A DNA stretch of 64,000 nt, from NCBI GenBank assembly GCA_032073245.1, contig DAMANX010000014.1, forward strand, positions 66,697 to 130,696, given 5' to 3'. A program made the position numbers and the translations under genes. Shown piece by piece: positions 26,819-35,278 of this stretch (the first letter of the stretch is position 1; each line of letters begins with the position of its first letter). The notes below the pieces were generated by a model. It searched no databases and was not told the origin of the DNA. It saw nothing but the letters and a program-made list of their open reading frames with translations. Source of the stretch: QVMG01 sp032073245. GTDB taxonomy: Bacteria; Bacteroidota; Bacteroidia; Bacteroidales; Tannerellaceae.

Positions 26819-29497
26819 ATGAAAAAGAGAGGGATTATTTTCGTATTGCTATGCATTTTGCATATAAGTCACACATATACACAGGAGGAAATAACTGATG
26901 CATTTGAAGATTTAAAAAGACAAGGTACCATTACAGAAGAAGATTCGGAGATGCGTATTGTTCCTTCTGAAAGTGCCTTAAAGAAATTATTGGATGAGCA
27001 TCCAGCCGTAGGTTATTTCTGCTTTACGGAAGACCGGATGCATGACATCCGGCTGGCAGACGCGATTCCTGCCCGTTGGACAGAACGTCCGGTCTCTTCC
27101 CGTACATTATTGAAAGATAAATGTGCTCCCGGGGAATTCCATACCTGGCAGATAGGGGTATACACTCCCTATCAGGACTTAAATAATCTAACAGTGAGTT
27201 TTTCCGATCTTAAAAATGAAAAAGGAGATCGTATCAAGGCATCTGCACTGCGTTGTTTCAATCAAGGTGGAATTGATACTAATGGTAAGCCGTTCCGTAT
27301 TGAGCTGAATATACCGGAAGGAAAAGTTCAGGCTTTATGGATTGGCACAGATGTCCCTGTTAAAGCGACAGGTACCTATAAAGGAACTGCTACGGTAAAA
27401 GCGGCAAATGCCAAACCGGTGGAGGTAACATATGAATTAACAGTCCAGGCCCCTCCTATCGAGAACCATGGAGATAATGACGGATGGAGAAAAACACGTT
27501 TACGTTGGTTAGATTCATCTATTGGTAATTCACCGGAACCTACCTCTCCCTATATACCTATTAAAGTTCAGAAACAGACAATCACATGGCTGGGAGGCGT
27601 TTTAGAAATTGCACAATCCGGTTTACCTGGAATGATTTCCACTAATTATGATAGGAGTAATCAGATAGATCATTCCATAGCAAATAAGATTCTATCCGGC
27701 GAAATGGTATTTGTTATAGAGACAAATGCCGGAAAAGAGACTTTAAAACCGGGTTCGCTACGTATAACCGGCCGTACTAATGGAGCCGTTAATTGGGAAG
27801 CTATTCAGAAAAGTAAAAACTTTGAAGTAAAATATATAGCTACCCTTGGGTTTGATGGGCTTGCCACATATAGTATACAGGTTAAGGCGTTAAGCGATGT
27901 CAAAGTAAAAGACATTCGTCTGGAAGTGCCATATACAGAATATGCAGCTAAATACATGATGGGACTCGGGCATAAAGGCGGTCTTCGTCCGGATTCCATT
28001 ATCCGGTGGCAATGGGATATTAACAAACACCAGGATAAAATATGGATGGGTAATATTAATGCCGGTTTGAACTTCTGCTTTAAAGATGAAAACTACAAAC
28101 GTCCTCTTGTTAATATTTACTATGGTCTCGGTAAACTAAACCTACCGAAATCATGGGGTAACGATAATAAGGGAGGTATCACCATAAACAAGGAAGACAA
28201 TGAAGAGGTACGACTTATAGCTTATAGCGGTGAACGAAATATGACTAAAGGTGACTTATTGCATTATAACTTCACTATGCTTATAACTCCTATTAAACCT
28301 TTAAATCTGCACGAACTGGCAACTAAACGCTTCTACCATTCCAATAGCGACCTGAGTGATACCTATATCCCGAAAGCCCTTGAAGGCGCTGCAAATATGA
28401 TTAATATTCATCACAAAAAAGATATCTATCCTTTTATCAATTATCCCTACCATGATGAATCAACGCCCGACCTGAAACGTTTTATCACGGAAGCACACGC
28501 AAAAAATATAGATGTAAGACTCTATTATACCACACGTGAACTAACAATAAAAATACCGGAATTGTGGGCTCTTAGAAGTCTCGGAGGTGAAGTGATACAC
28601 GATGGCCCGGGAAAGGATGCACGTACATTAATTCACAAAAACGGACCGAATGAATGGCTCAACAAGAACCTGACAACAAACTTTATTCCGGCATGGTATA
28701 ACGCATTCAGAGAAGGTAAATATGCAGGTGACATGGATATTTCGGTAATTACGACTCCCGATTCACGCTGGAATAATTATTACCTGCAGGGATTGGACTG
28801 GATGATAAAAAACATTGGATTGGATGGTGTCTATATAGATGATAGCGCTTTAGACCATCAGACATTGCAACGTGCCCGCCGGATAATGGATGCGGACGGA
28901 AAGAAAAGATTAATTGACATCCATTCCTGGAACCATATGAATCAATGGGCGGGTTATGCCAACTCTCTACATATATATCTGGAATTATTACCGTCTGTAG
29001 ACCGTATATGGATTGGAGAAGGATTTCCTGCACATAATGCACTTGATTTCTGGTTAGTGGAAATGTCCGGTATACCTTTCGGACTACACAGTGAAATGCT
29101 GGATGCTCAAAATCGTTTCAGAGGAATGGTTTATGGTATGCTTCCCCGCCTACCCTGGAGTGGCAACCCTGTTCCACTTTGGAAACTTTGGGATGAATTC
29201 GGTATGAAAGATGCTCAGTTAAGAGGTTATTGGGACGAGCGTTCACCAGTTAAAACAGACAGTCCGGATATGCCGGCAACAGTTTATATTAATGGAGACA
29301 AGGCACTTGTTGCCATTGCCAACTGGACAGATATGCCTATCACAACTAAAATTACTATAGATGAAGAATTGCTTGGCTTCAAACCTTCATCAATCACTCT
29401 CCCTGAAATCAGGAATATGCAATGGGAAGGCAGAGTTAACCTCAACCGTGCGGAAGTACTTGGACGTAGCGGGTTGATTTTACTATTGGAAAAATAA
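26819..29497 (+). CDS. GH123/DUF6067-like exported glycoside hydrolase
   Basis: 892 residues from the ATG at 26819 (MKKRGIIFVLLCILHISHTY, signal peptide); an earlier in-frame ATG lies inside the previous gene. N-terminal beta domains (CAPGEFHTWQIGVYTPYQDL, QALWIGTDVPVKATGTYKGT) resemble the GH123 N-terminal domain. The C-terminal half is a barrel with DVRLYYTTREL, GLDGVYIDDSALDHQTL and RLIDIHSWNHM; the paired Asp in YIDDSA may be important. The family is often annotated as glycoside hydrolase domain protein DUF6067; GH123 members cut beta-GalNAc, but specificity here is unknown. It is translated with the upstream chimera (5-bp gap) and convergent with an AraC regulator 15 bp downstream. Confidence 0.7.
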   Translation: MKKRGIIFVLLCILHISHTYTQEEITDAFEDLKRQGTITEEDSEMRIVPSESALKKLLDEHPAVGYFCFTEDRMHDIRLADAIPARWTERPVSSRTLLKDKCAPGEFHTWQIGVYTPYQDLNNLTVSFSDLKNEKGDRIKASALRCFNQGGIDTNGKPFRIELNIPEGKVQALWIGTDVPVKATGTYKGTATVKAANAKPVEVTYELTVQAPPIENHGDNDGWRKTRLRWLDSSIGNSPEPTSPYIPIKVQKQTITWLGGVLEIAQSGLPGMISTNYDRSNQIDHSIANKILSGEMVFVIETNAGKETLKPGSLRITGRTNGAVNWEAIQKSKNFEVKYIATLGFDGLATYSIQVKALSDVKVKDIRLEVPYTEYAAKYMMGLGHKGGLRPDSIIRWQWDINKHQDKIWMGNINAGLNFCFKDENYKRPLVNIYYGLGKLNLPKSWGNDNKGGITINKEDNEEVRLIAYSGERNMTKGDLLHYNFTMLITPIKPLNLHELATKRFYHSNSDLSDTYIPKALEGAANMINIHHKKDIYPFINYPYHDESTPDLKRFITEAHAKNIDVRLYYTTRELTIKIPELWALRSLGGEVIHDGPGKDARTLIHKNGPNEWLNKNLTTNFIPAWYNAFREGKYAGDMDISVITTPDSRWNNYYLQGLDWMIKNIGLDGVYIDDSALDHQTLQRARRIMDADGKKRLIDIHSWNHMNQWAGYANSLHIYLELLPSVDRIWIGEGFPAHNALDFWLVEMSGIPFGLHSEMLDAQNRFRGMVYGMLPRLPWSGNPVPLWKLWDEFGMKDAQLRGYWDERSPVKTDSPDMPATVYINGDKALVAIANWTDMPITTKITIDEELLGFKPSSITLPEIRNMQWEGRVNLNRAEVLGRSGLILLLEK

Positions 29498-29512
29498 AAT
29501 AACCGGTACGGA

Positions 29513-30688
29513 TTAACCCTGCCCCCCTTGCCTCTCTGCCAGCATTTTCCGGGCACGGTGGTAATTTCGGTAGTTATTGAAGCCGGAAGCCTGTATAAGT
29601 TCCAGAATAGAACGGCCGGCATTATCGGGGTCTTTACACAGCTGTTCGTATTCCTGGAGGCGGCAATAATTGATAAACTGGCTGAAATTAAAGCCATATT
29701 CCCGGTTGATAAATGCTGACAGATAGGTACGGTTCGTCTTCAACGGATAAATAATATCGGTGATCCGGAGTCCGGGATTAAGATAAGGCTTATGCTCCCA
29801 TACATAATGTTCAAACTTTTCTCTATCCAGTTTATTTGCTTCCGCACCATCTGCTTCCGTTTTGTCATCCTCCGGGGAAGTGTCCGCTGACCCGGAGGCT
29901 CCTTCCTTACTGACGGCCGGAAACATAAGTACATAGTTGACGGCGAAAAGATTATAAGCAAACAGGATATCCTGCAACATGGTGAGTAACACCGGAAGCA
30001 AGGCAGCCAGTGAACGGATAAAAACCACGGGGATCAGCAGCCCCAATGTCAGGGGGAGAGTCGCCAATGTGATAATAAAAAGCGAATAGAGCCAGCGAAC
30101 CGAAGAACGTTGATGGTCGGCCGAATAATCGGCGACCGCCTTCCGGTATCTACGAATACGGCGCAGTCCCCGGAACGAATAAAACAGGTTATACAGCAAG
30201 AACACCGGCACTTTTGAAGTAAAGAAAGCTGCATACATTTGATAGGAAGAAGGAAATTCCCGGCGTTCGATAATAGCCAGACGTATATCGGCCGGAACAA
30301 ACAACGACCAGACCGCAAGAGTGAGACACAATACAAAGGGTATTATATAATGTATAAACGGGAAACCTTCATTCCTCCTGACTGTGGTCAGCCGGAATAC
30401 ATTATGATAGATCAGTACCTGGCACATCAAGGCCAACCAGTAAACAACCGCATGCACTTCACCGAACACCCGGGGAGACAGCACAAAAAGCCCCAGGCTC
30501 AGCCATGTCAGGGTCGCAGCCAGAAAGGCCCCCGCCATCCGCAGGGACAATTTGCGGCTATCCGCCTTCTTATCTCTCCATCCCGACAGAACCATCAGCA
30601 CCCCACAAAAGAATGAGGTCAACATAGGAGCCGTGAAGCCTATTATTTGCAATATTTCTTCGGTTGTCAGCATATCCTTTTCAATCAT
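29513..30688 (-). CDS. Membrane-anchored AraC-family regulator, paralogue 2
   Basis: 392 residues from the ATG at 30688 (MIEKDMLTTEEILQ); this start overlaps the stop of the upstream paralogue in ATGATTGA, a usual coupling arrangement. An earlier ATG at 30727 also exists. The N-terminal half has about six to seven membrane segments (MLTSFFCGVLMVLSGW, FLAATLTWLSLGLFVL, YIIPFVLCLTLAVWSLFV, FIITLATLPLTLGLLIPVVF). An acidic linker (TSPEDDKTEADGAEAN) leads to a C-terminal AraC HTH (LRITDIIYPLKTNRTYLSAF, SILELIQASGFNNYRNYHRA). It may sense the envelope and control the nearby secreted proteins (inference). Confidence 0.88.
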   Translation of the reverse strand: MIEKDMLTTEEILQIIGFTAPMLTSFFCGVLMVLSGWRDKKADSRKLSLRMAGAFLAATLTWLSLGLFVLSPRVFGEVHAVVYWLALMCQVLIYHNVFRLTTVRRNEGFPFIHYIIPFVLCLTLAVWSLFVPADIRLAIIERREFPSSYQMYAAFFTSKVPVFLLYNLFYSFRGLRRIRRYRKAVADYSADHQRSSVRWLYSLFIITLATLPLTLGLLIPVVFIRSLAALLPVLLTMLQDILFAYNLFAVNYVLMFPAVSKEGASGSADTSPEDDKTEADGAEANKLDREKFEHYVWEHKPYLNPGLRITDIIYPLKTNRTYLSAFINREYGFNFSQFINYCRLQEYEQLCKDPDNAGRSILELIQASGFNNYRNYHRARKMLAERQGGQG

Positions 30689-31841
30689 CCTTTTCCCCGT
30701 CGTTTTCTTTCCTGGCAACCCGCACACGCAGGTAGTTGCGATAAGATCCGAATCCCACCTGCTCCGCCAGATCTTCCAATGGTTTGCGGACGTTCGAAGG
30801 AAGCTTTCGGATTCGTTCCAGTTCCTTTAACCGGCAATCATTGATATAAGCGTTAAAGTTCATTCCGTAAGTTCGGTTTATAAACCTCGACAGGTACGTA
30901 CGGTTCACCTCCATGGCATCTGCCAGATCCGTAATTTTCAACTGCGGATGAAGAAAAGGCTTATTCTTACGCATATACTCATCCAATTGCTTCCGGCTGA
31001 TCGGTTTATTCTCATAACGGGTATACACCTTTCTCTCCGGGACATGGGATCCTGTTTTTATTTCCGGCAGGTGAACCGAAAGTGTATACGGCAGGAAATT
31101 ACGACGTAATACATTATATACCAGGATCAGATGCTGGGAGATCTGAAAAAGGACCGGTATCAGGATAAACACCGTGGAATAGGCTTGCCCGCGGGGAATT
31201 ATAGCCACCGCCAGAGTGGCCACCATCAATGAAAGTGTAACCGCCATCAACAGCAGAATCCAACGCGACGGATGTTTCCCTTTCACCTCACCCGGCCGCG
31301 TGATTTGCCGGTAGTAACGCCAAAGATACACCAATGAGAGAACCGAATAGACCATATTGAACACCACCCGTGCCAATAGTTTTGAAAGGAACAACCGCGA
31401 ATAAGCCTCCTGTCCCGGATAAAGCGCACCACGCCCTTCGACCAGCGCCAGGTTTACTTCGTAAGGCACAAACAGCGACCATACCAGCAAGGTACCGCAC
31501 AACAGGAAAGGCAATAAGTAATGAGCCATCGAAAAACGCCTCCCCCGTTCATCCGACAAAGCCCGGATAAAACGGTAGAATTGAATCGGCACCAACAGAT
31601 AGGCCAGATAAGCAGGAACATTTAGCAGAACAAAAACACGGGGTAGCCACGCGTAAGCAAAGACCGTAAACCATGCAAAAGACGACAATAAAAAGAAAAC
31701 GATCAGCAACTTCTTCAGATGCGCCTCCTGCCGGGTAAGGCTATCGTAGGAAGCCAGCCACATCAGCAGACCCCAGGTCATACCCGAAGCTACCGGCAGC
31801 CATGCAATCATAACCTTTATTATCGCATCCGTTTGACTCAT
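30681..31841 (-). CDS. Membrane-anchored AraC-family regulator, paralogue 1
   Basis: 386 residues. The same plan as its downstream neighbour: several membrane segments in the first 240 residues (VMIAWLPVASGMTWGLLMWL, LLIVFFLLSSFAWFTVFAYA, HYLLPFLLCGTLLVWSLFVP, LLLMAVTLSLMVATLAVAII) and a C-terminal AraC HTH (LKITDLADAMEVNRTYLSRF, LEDLAEQVGFGSYRNYLRVR). The shared motifs LLPFLLCGTLLVWSLFVP and NRTYLSxFINRxYGxNFxxxIN with the neighbour show a recent tandem duplication. It is divergent from the secreted-protein gene at 32071, whose promoter region carries tandem repeats that could bind it. Confidence 0.88.
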   Translation of the reverse strand: MSQTDAIIKVMIAWLPVASGMTWGLLMWLASYDSLTRQEAHLKKLLIVFFLLSSFAWFTVFAYAWLPRVFVLLNVPAYLAYLLVPIQFYRFIRALSDERGRRFSMAHYLLPFLLCGTLLVWSLFVPYEVNLALVEGRGALYPGQEAYSRLFLSKLLARVVFNMVYSVLSLVYLWRYYRQITRPGEVKGKHPSRWILLLMAVTLSLMVATLAVAIIPRGQAYSTVFILIPVLFQISQHLILVYNVLRRNFLPYTLSVHLPEIKTGSHVPERKVYTRYENKPISRKQLDEYMRKNKPFLHPQLKITDLADAMEVNRTYLSRFINRTYGMNFNAYINDCRLKELERIRKLPSNVRKPLEDLAEQVGFGSYRNYLRVRVARKENDGEKDD

Positions 31842-31919
31842 GCCGCAAAAATAGGAATTCTCCTCCCTATTTCTCTCTTCCGGGTTGTTTTTACATGCTT
31901 TTTTTCAGAAAAACAGCAA

Positions 31920-31984
31920 TTGTACGATTTGTCAATAGCAGATTTGTACGATTTGTCCACTCTTTTCGGTTTATATTTACTTTG
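31920..31984 (+). promoter_or_regulatory. Tandem 14-mer operator and promoter of the secreted MAM/CUB-like protein
   Basis: TTGTACGATTTGTC occurs at 31920-31933 and 31944-31957, exactly 24 bp apart. The second copy supplies a TTTG (31952-31955) that sits 22 bp before TACTTTG (31978-31984), close to the Bacteroides -33/-7 arrangement. Direct repeats about two helical turns apart overlapping the -33 box are typical of AraC activator sites. The divergent membrane AraC genes are the obvious candidates. Confidence 0.5.
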
Positions 31985-32070
31985 TTTGCAGGAAATTGTG
32001 ATAAACAGGAAAAAGGAAACCTATCATTGAATCAATGGGCAAACATAAACCAACAACACAAAGTATAGAA

Positions 32071-34707
32071 ATGAAAAGAAGTTTACTTATTACCATTCTC
32101 ATGATCGCGTGTATATTATCCGGATCATGGCCCGCAGGGGCACAACTGAAAAGCGGATTGTCAACATCTCCTTTGCGGACGGACGATGCCGACCCCTGTT
32201 CAGGCATAGTAGGCAGTTTTACGGAAACCTTCGACACCCAATCTCCCACCAAGAATTGCTGGAAGGTTGCTGGAGAAGGTGAAAGCTGGTATCTAACCTC
32301 AGATCCGGATTATGTCCGTAGCGGCGATGGTTCTGTTTTCCATTCGGATGACAGCGGACCACAAGATATATGGCTGATTTCTCCCCCCATCGAATTGGAA
32401 GCAAACAAATCATATAGACTGGAATTCTGGTCCTATAACCGGTATCCGGATTATTACGGGGACGGAGCAAAAAACAGTGTCTGTATTTCCTACGATAGCG
32501 ATGAGATTTCCAGTTTTACGAAGCTATGGAGTGCAGATAAGGTCAGTGAGAAATGGACAGATACCAATTTATTCATCGGTACCACGTCCGATGAAGTAAT
32601 ATATATTGCTTTCCGCTACGAGGGAGACAACTCACACTGCTGGTATCTGGATGATATCTCCCTCACGGAAGCACCGGTCAAAGACATTGCCATACGCGAA
32701 ATACTGTCTCCCCGGAGCGGACTGCTCCTTTCTAACGAAGAGGTAAAGATAAAGGTAAGAAACCGGGGAAACCAAATCCTGACTAACATTCCGGTCGAGT
32801 ACAGCCTGGATAACGGTAGCTCCTGGATAAGCGAAACAATACCCGGCCCTATTGCTACGGGCGAAGCAACGGAATATACATTTTCAGCTGTTGCCGACCT
32901 TTCAGAAGTCACCTCACACTACATTCAGGTCAGGACCGGACTTTCCGGAGATGAAGATACATCGAATGACTTCCTTGAGAAAGAGGTGAAGAACTACGGC
33001 AACAATATCTTTATGGGAGAACTTCCGGACGTAACAATCCTGAATAACATGGATTACTGGTTTTTTGATGAGGGAGGAATAGGCGACTATGTCGGACTCA
33101 ACGGTGTGACTCAAACCATCACTTTATATCCAAAAAATCCGGGAGACTTCGTTTCCGTAACCTTTGAAGAATTCCGGCTTCACGGAGGAAATTCGATTTA
33201 CCCTGATTTACTGATAGTATATGAGGGGAAAACAGTCGCGCCCGGAAACCTTTTAGCCACACTGAAAGGAGACCTGAGCGATGATCTTCCGGACTTTATA
33301 TCATCAAATGCCCTTACATTCGTATTCTATAAGCAATCAAATGCCAGCCACACCGGTTGGAAAGCTCGTGTAAATAGTCATACTCCGCCACAACACGATA
33401 TAGCGATCAAGATTCTTAAACCCCGGGATAAGGATGATAAAGTTGTAAATGGCCAAATATCCATAAAAGCAACAAACAAAGGATCGGAGACCATTACATC
33501 CTTTACGGCGAAATATCAGTTAAACAATGAAACTATTGTTGAAGAAACAAAGGACATCGACATCCCCTCAATGAAAACGGCCGAATTCACCCTGGCCACA
33601 CCTTTCCCACGGTTGCCCGGCACCGACAACTATACACTCAGCGTGTGGCTCGAACTCGCGGGAGAAGACCCTTCCACAGAATCCGACAACGAGCAAACAG
33701 TCACATTCAATCTGCCCAGGCCCGTGAAAACAAATTCTTTCTCCGAAAAATTCGAAGGCAATCTTTTGCCCCAGGGATGGAATGTGTCCGGAAATGGTTA
33801 TGTAGAAATAGCAACCGGATCCTTTGGAGCAAGTTCTATAAAAAATGCCCGGGAGGGAAACAAAAATCTACGATTGATGTATGCATCCCTAATAGAACCA
33901 GTTGTTACGGAAACCGCCCTTGTGGAACTTCCCTGTATGGATATCACGGATATGGTTGATCCGGTCCTCAGTTTCTGGCATGCACAGGAGCCATGGGGTG
34001 GTGACCAGGACGTATTACGGGTTCTCTACAAAACCTCCTTCAACGGAAGCTGGTCCGAACTGGCTGTATACGACCAGGCCGTAAACCAATGGACCCAAAG
34101 GATCATTCCGTTACCCGATCCGGGAGAAGAATACTACATTGCCTTCGAGGGAAGCCTTAATTACGGGTACGGTATCCTGATCGACGATCTGAAGATTTAT
34201 GGAGAGACGGCCACAGAGCCGGGCACAGAAAGCTACCATACGGTATCGGTAGATGTCATCGAAGGCATAAAAGCCAACTACATAAACGGGCGCCACTACG
34301 TGGAAGCAGGCGACCACCTGCAGCTCATCTTCTCTATCGACAATCCGGAATGGACCGCAGATGATATCCGGCTGCTGGTGGACGGCAAGGAAACCCCCTT
34401 CCGCGAATTCGCGGTTGAGATTTACACCTATACTCTCAACCCGGTGGAAAAAGATCATACGCTACAGGTCATCCTCCGCGAAGATTATGACCCGACCCAC
34501 AATACGGCAATCGTCCGCACAACACTGCATACCACCCCGGGCAACCTGACGGTGGAATCCTCCGCACCCGTACGGGTCGTTATCTATAACGCCACCGGCA
34601 AGCCCGTAGCTGCCCATACATGCCGGGGACACCTCTCCGTTGCGCTCCCCACAGGCATATACCTGGTGAAGATCGAAGAAGAGGTACATAAGATCAGTAT
34701 TCACTAA
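32071..34707 (+). CDS. Secreted multi-domain surface protein (MAM-like, CUB-like, Por-type C-terminus)
   Basis: 878 residues from the ATG at 32071, which gives a clean signal peptide (MKRSLLITILMIACILSG); an in-frame ATG at 32035 is the alternative. Two MAM/choice-of-anchor-J-like domains are seen, one near the start (SFTETFDTQSPTKNCWKVAG, HCWYLDDISL) and one later (SFSEKFEGNLLPQGWNVSGN). Between them are CARDB-like strands and a CUB-like domain (GVTQTITLYPKNPGDFVSVT, YPDLLIVYEG, SNASHTGWKARV). The C-terminus (VRVVIYNATGKPVAAHTCRG, LPTGIYLVKIEEEVHKIS) looks like a type IX secretion tail. It is probably a surface adhesin or binding protein. Confidence 0.8.
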   Translation: MKRSLLITILMIACILSGSWPAGAQLKSGLSTSPLRTDDADPCSGIVGSFTETFDTQSPTKNCWKVAGEGESWYLTSDPDYVRSGDGSVFHSDDSGPQDIWLISPPIELEANKSYRLEFWSYNRYPDYYGDGAKNSVCISYDSDEISSFTKLWSADKVSEKWTDTNLFIGTTSDEVIYIAFRYEGDNSHCWYLDDISLTEAPVKDIAIREILSPRSGLLLSNEEVKIKVRNRGNQILTNIPVEYSLDNGSSWISETIPGPIATGEATEYTFSAVADLSEVTSHYIQVRTGLSGDEDTSNDFLEKEVKNYGNNIFMGELPDVTILNNMDYWFFDEGGIGDYVGLNGVTQTITLYPKNPGDFVSVTFEEFRLHGGNSIYPDLLIVYEGKTVAPGNLLATLKGDLSDDLPDFISSNALTFVFYKQSNASHTGWKARVNSHTPPQHDIAIKILKPRDKDDKVVNGQISIKATNKGSETITSFTAKYQLNNETIVEETKDIDIPSMKTAEFTLATPFPRLPGTDNYTLSVWLELAGEDPSTESDNEQTVTFNLPRPVKTNSFSEKFEGNLLPQGWNVSGNGYVEIATGSFGASSIKNAREGNKNLRLMYASLIEPVVTETALVELPCMDITDMVDPVLSFWHAQEPWGGDQDVLRVLYKTSFNGSWSELAVYDQAVNQWTQRIIPLPDPGEEYYIAFEGSLNYGYGILIDDLKIYGETATEPGTESYHTVSVDVIEGIKANYINGRHYVEAGDHLQLIFSIDNPEWTADDIRLLVDGKETPFREFAVEIYTYTLNPVEKDHTLQVILREDYDPTHNTAIVRTTLHTTPGNLTVESSAPVRVVIYNATGKPVAAHTCRGHLSVALPTGIYLVKIEEEVHKISIH

Positions 34708-34734
34708 CCCCCTTATATAATCTGTTTTTATCAG

Positions 34735-34778
34735 ATACCCCCGTGTCCTTTCCGAAGGCACGGGGGTATTTCTCTTTT
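34735..34778 (+). terminator. Intrinsic terminator of the secreted MAM/CUB-like gene
   Basis: ATACCCCCGTG pairs with CACGGGGGTAT, with a further CCTT/AAGG step after a one-base bulge and a TCCG-type loop, followed by TTCTCTTTT. It begins 27 bp after the stop codon. Confidence 0.85.
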
Positions 34779-34789
34779 CCGGGTTGCTT

Positions 34790-35130
34790 TATCAATTGGC
34801 TAAGGCGATCTATCAATTGGCTAAGGCTGAAGGCCTATCAATTGGCTAAGGCCGATCTATCAATTGATACTTTATAGTTTCAGCTTGCCGAACCGGCCGA
34901 AGGCCTATCAATTGGCTAAGGCCGATCTTCGATTGCCGTCGGTTTTAACCGACGGTAGATAATTCCGGCCCTGGGCCGGGTACCTCTGTGGGTTTTAACC
35001 CCTATATGACCGTTATAAAGGGGTTAAAACCCACAGAGGATAAGGCTTTGCCTTACATACTATAACCGTCGGTTAAAACCGACGGCAATCGAAGATCGGC
35101 CTTAGCCAATTGATAGGCCTTCGGCCGATT
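34790..35130. repeat. Nested palindrome with perfect 62-bp arms and TATCAATTGGCTAAGG direct repeats
   Basis: TATCAATTGGCTAAGG occurs at 34790, 34811, 34836 and 34906 (partial at 34858), and inverted at 35100-35115. The arms 34894-34955 and 35066-35127 are exact reverse complements over 62 bp. Within them the segment CCGTCGGTTTTAACCGACGG is itself a hairpin. Inside the arms, CCTCTGTGGGTTTTAACCCC (34983 on) and its complement (ending at 35039) form a second perfect 21-bp pair. The element sits between two convergent genes. Its words are variants of the CAATTGCCGTC repeats at 8203 and 11455. Confidence 0.9.
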
Positions 35131-35195
35131 CAGCAAGCTGAATCTATAAGAAAGGCCTGCGGCCGGTTCGGCAAGCTGAACCCAAGATCGACGGC

Positions 35196-35278
35196 GATTG
35201 TTACTCTTTCACTCTGAGGTCAATGACCGATTGTTACTCTTTCACCATAGATCGACGGTCGGCTGTTACTCTTTCACC
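35196..35278. repeat. 33-bp tandem repeat covering a stop codon
   Basis: GATTGTTACTCTTTCAC at 35196 and 35229, and GCTGTTACTCTTTCAC at 35262, have a strict 33-bp period. On the minus strand the last copy encodes the final residues Val-Lys-Glu and the TAA stop of the large surface protein; the other two lie downstream of the stop. Each copy carries GTGAAAGAGTAA. Confidence 0.8.
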
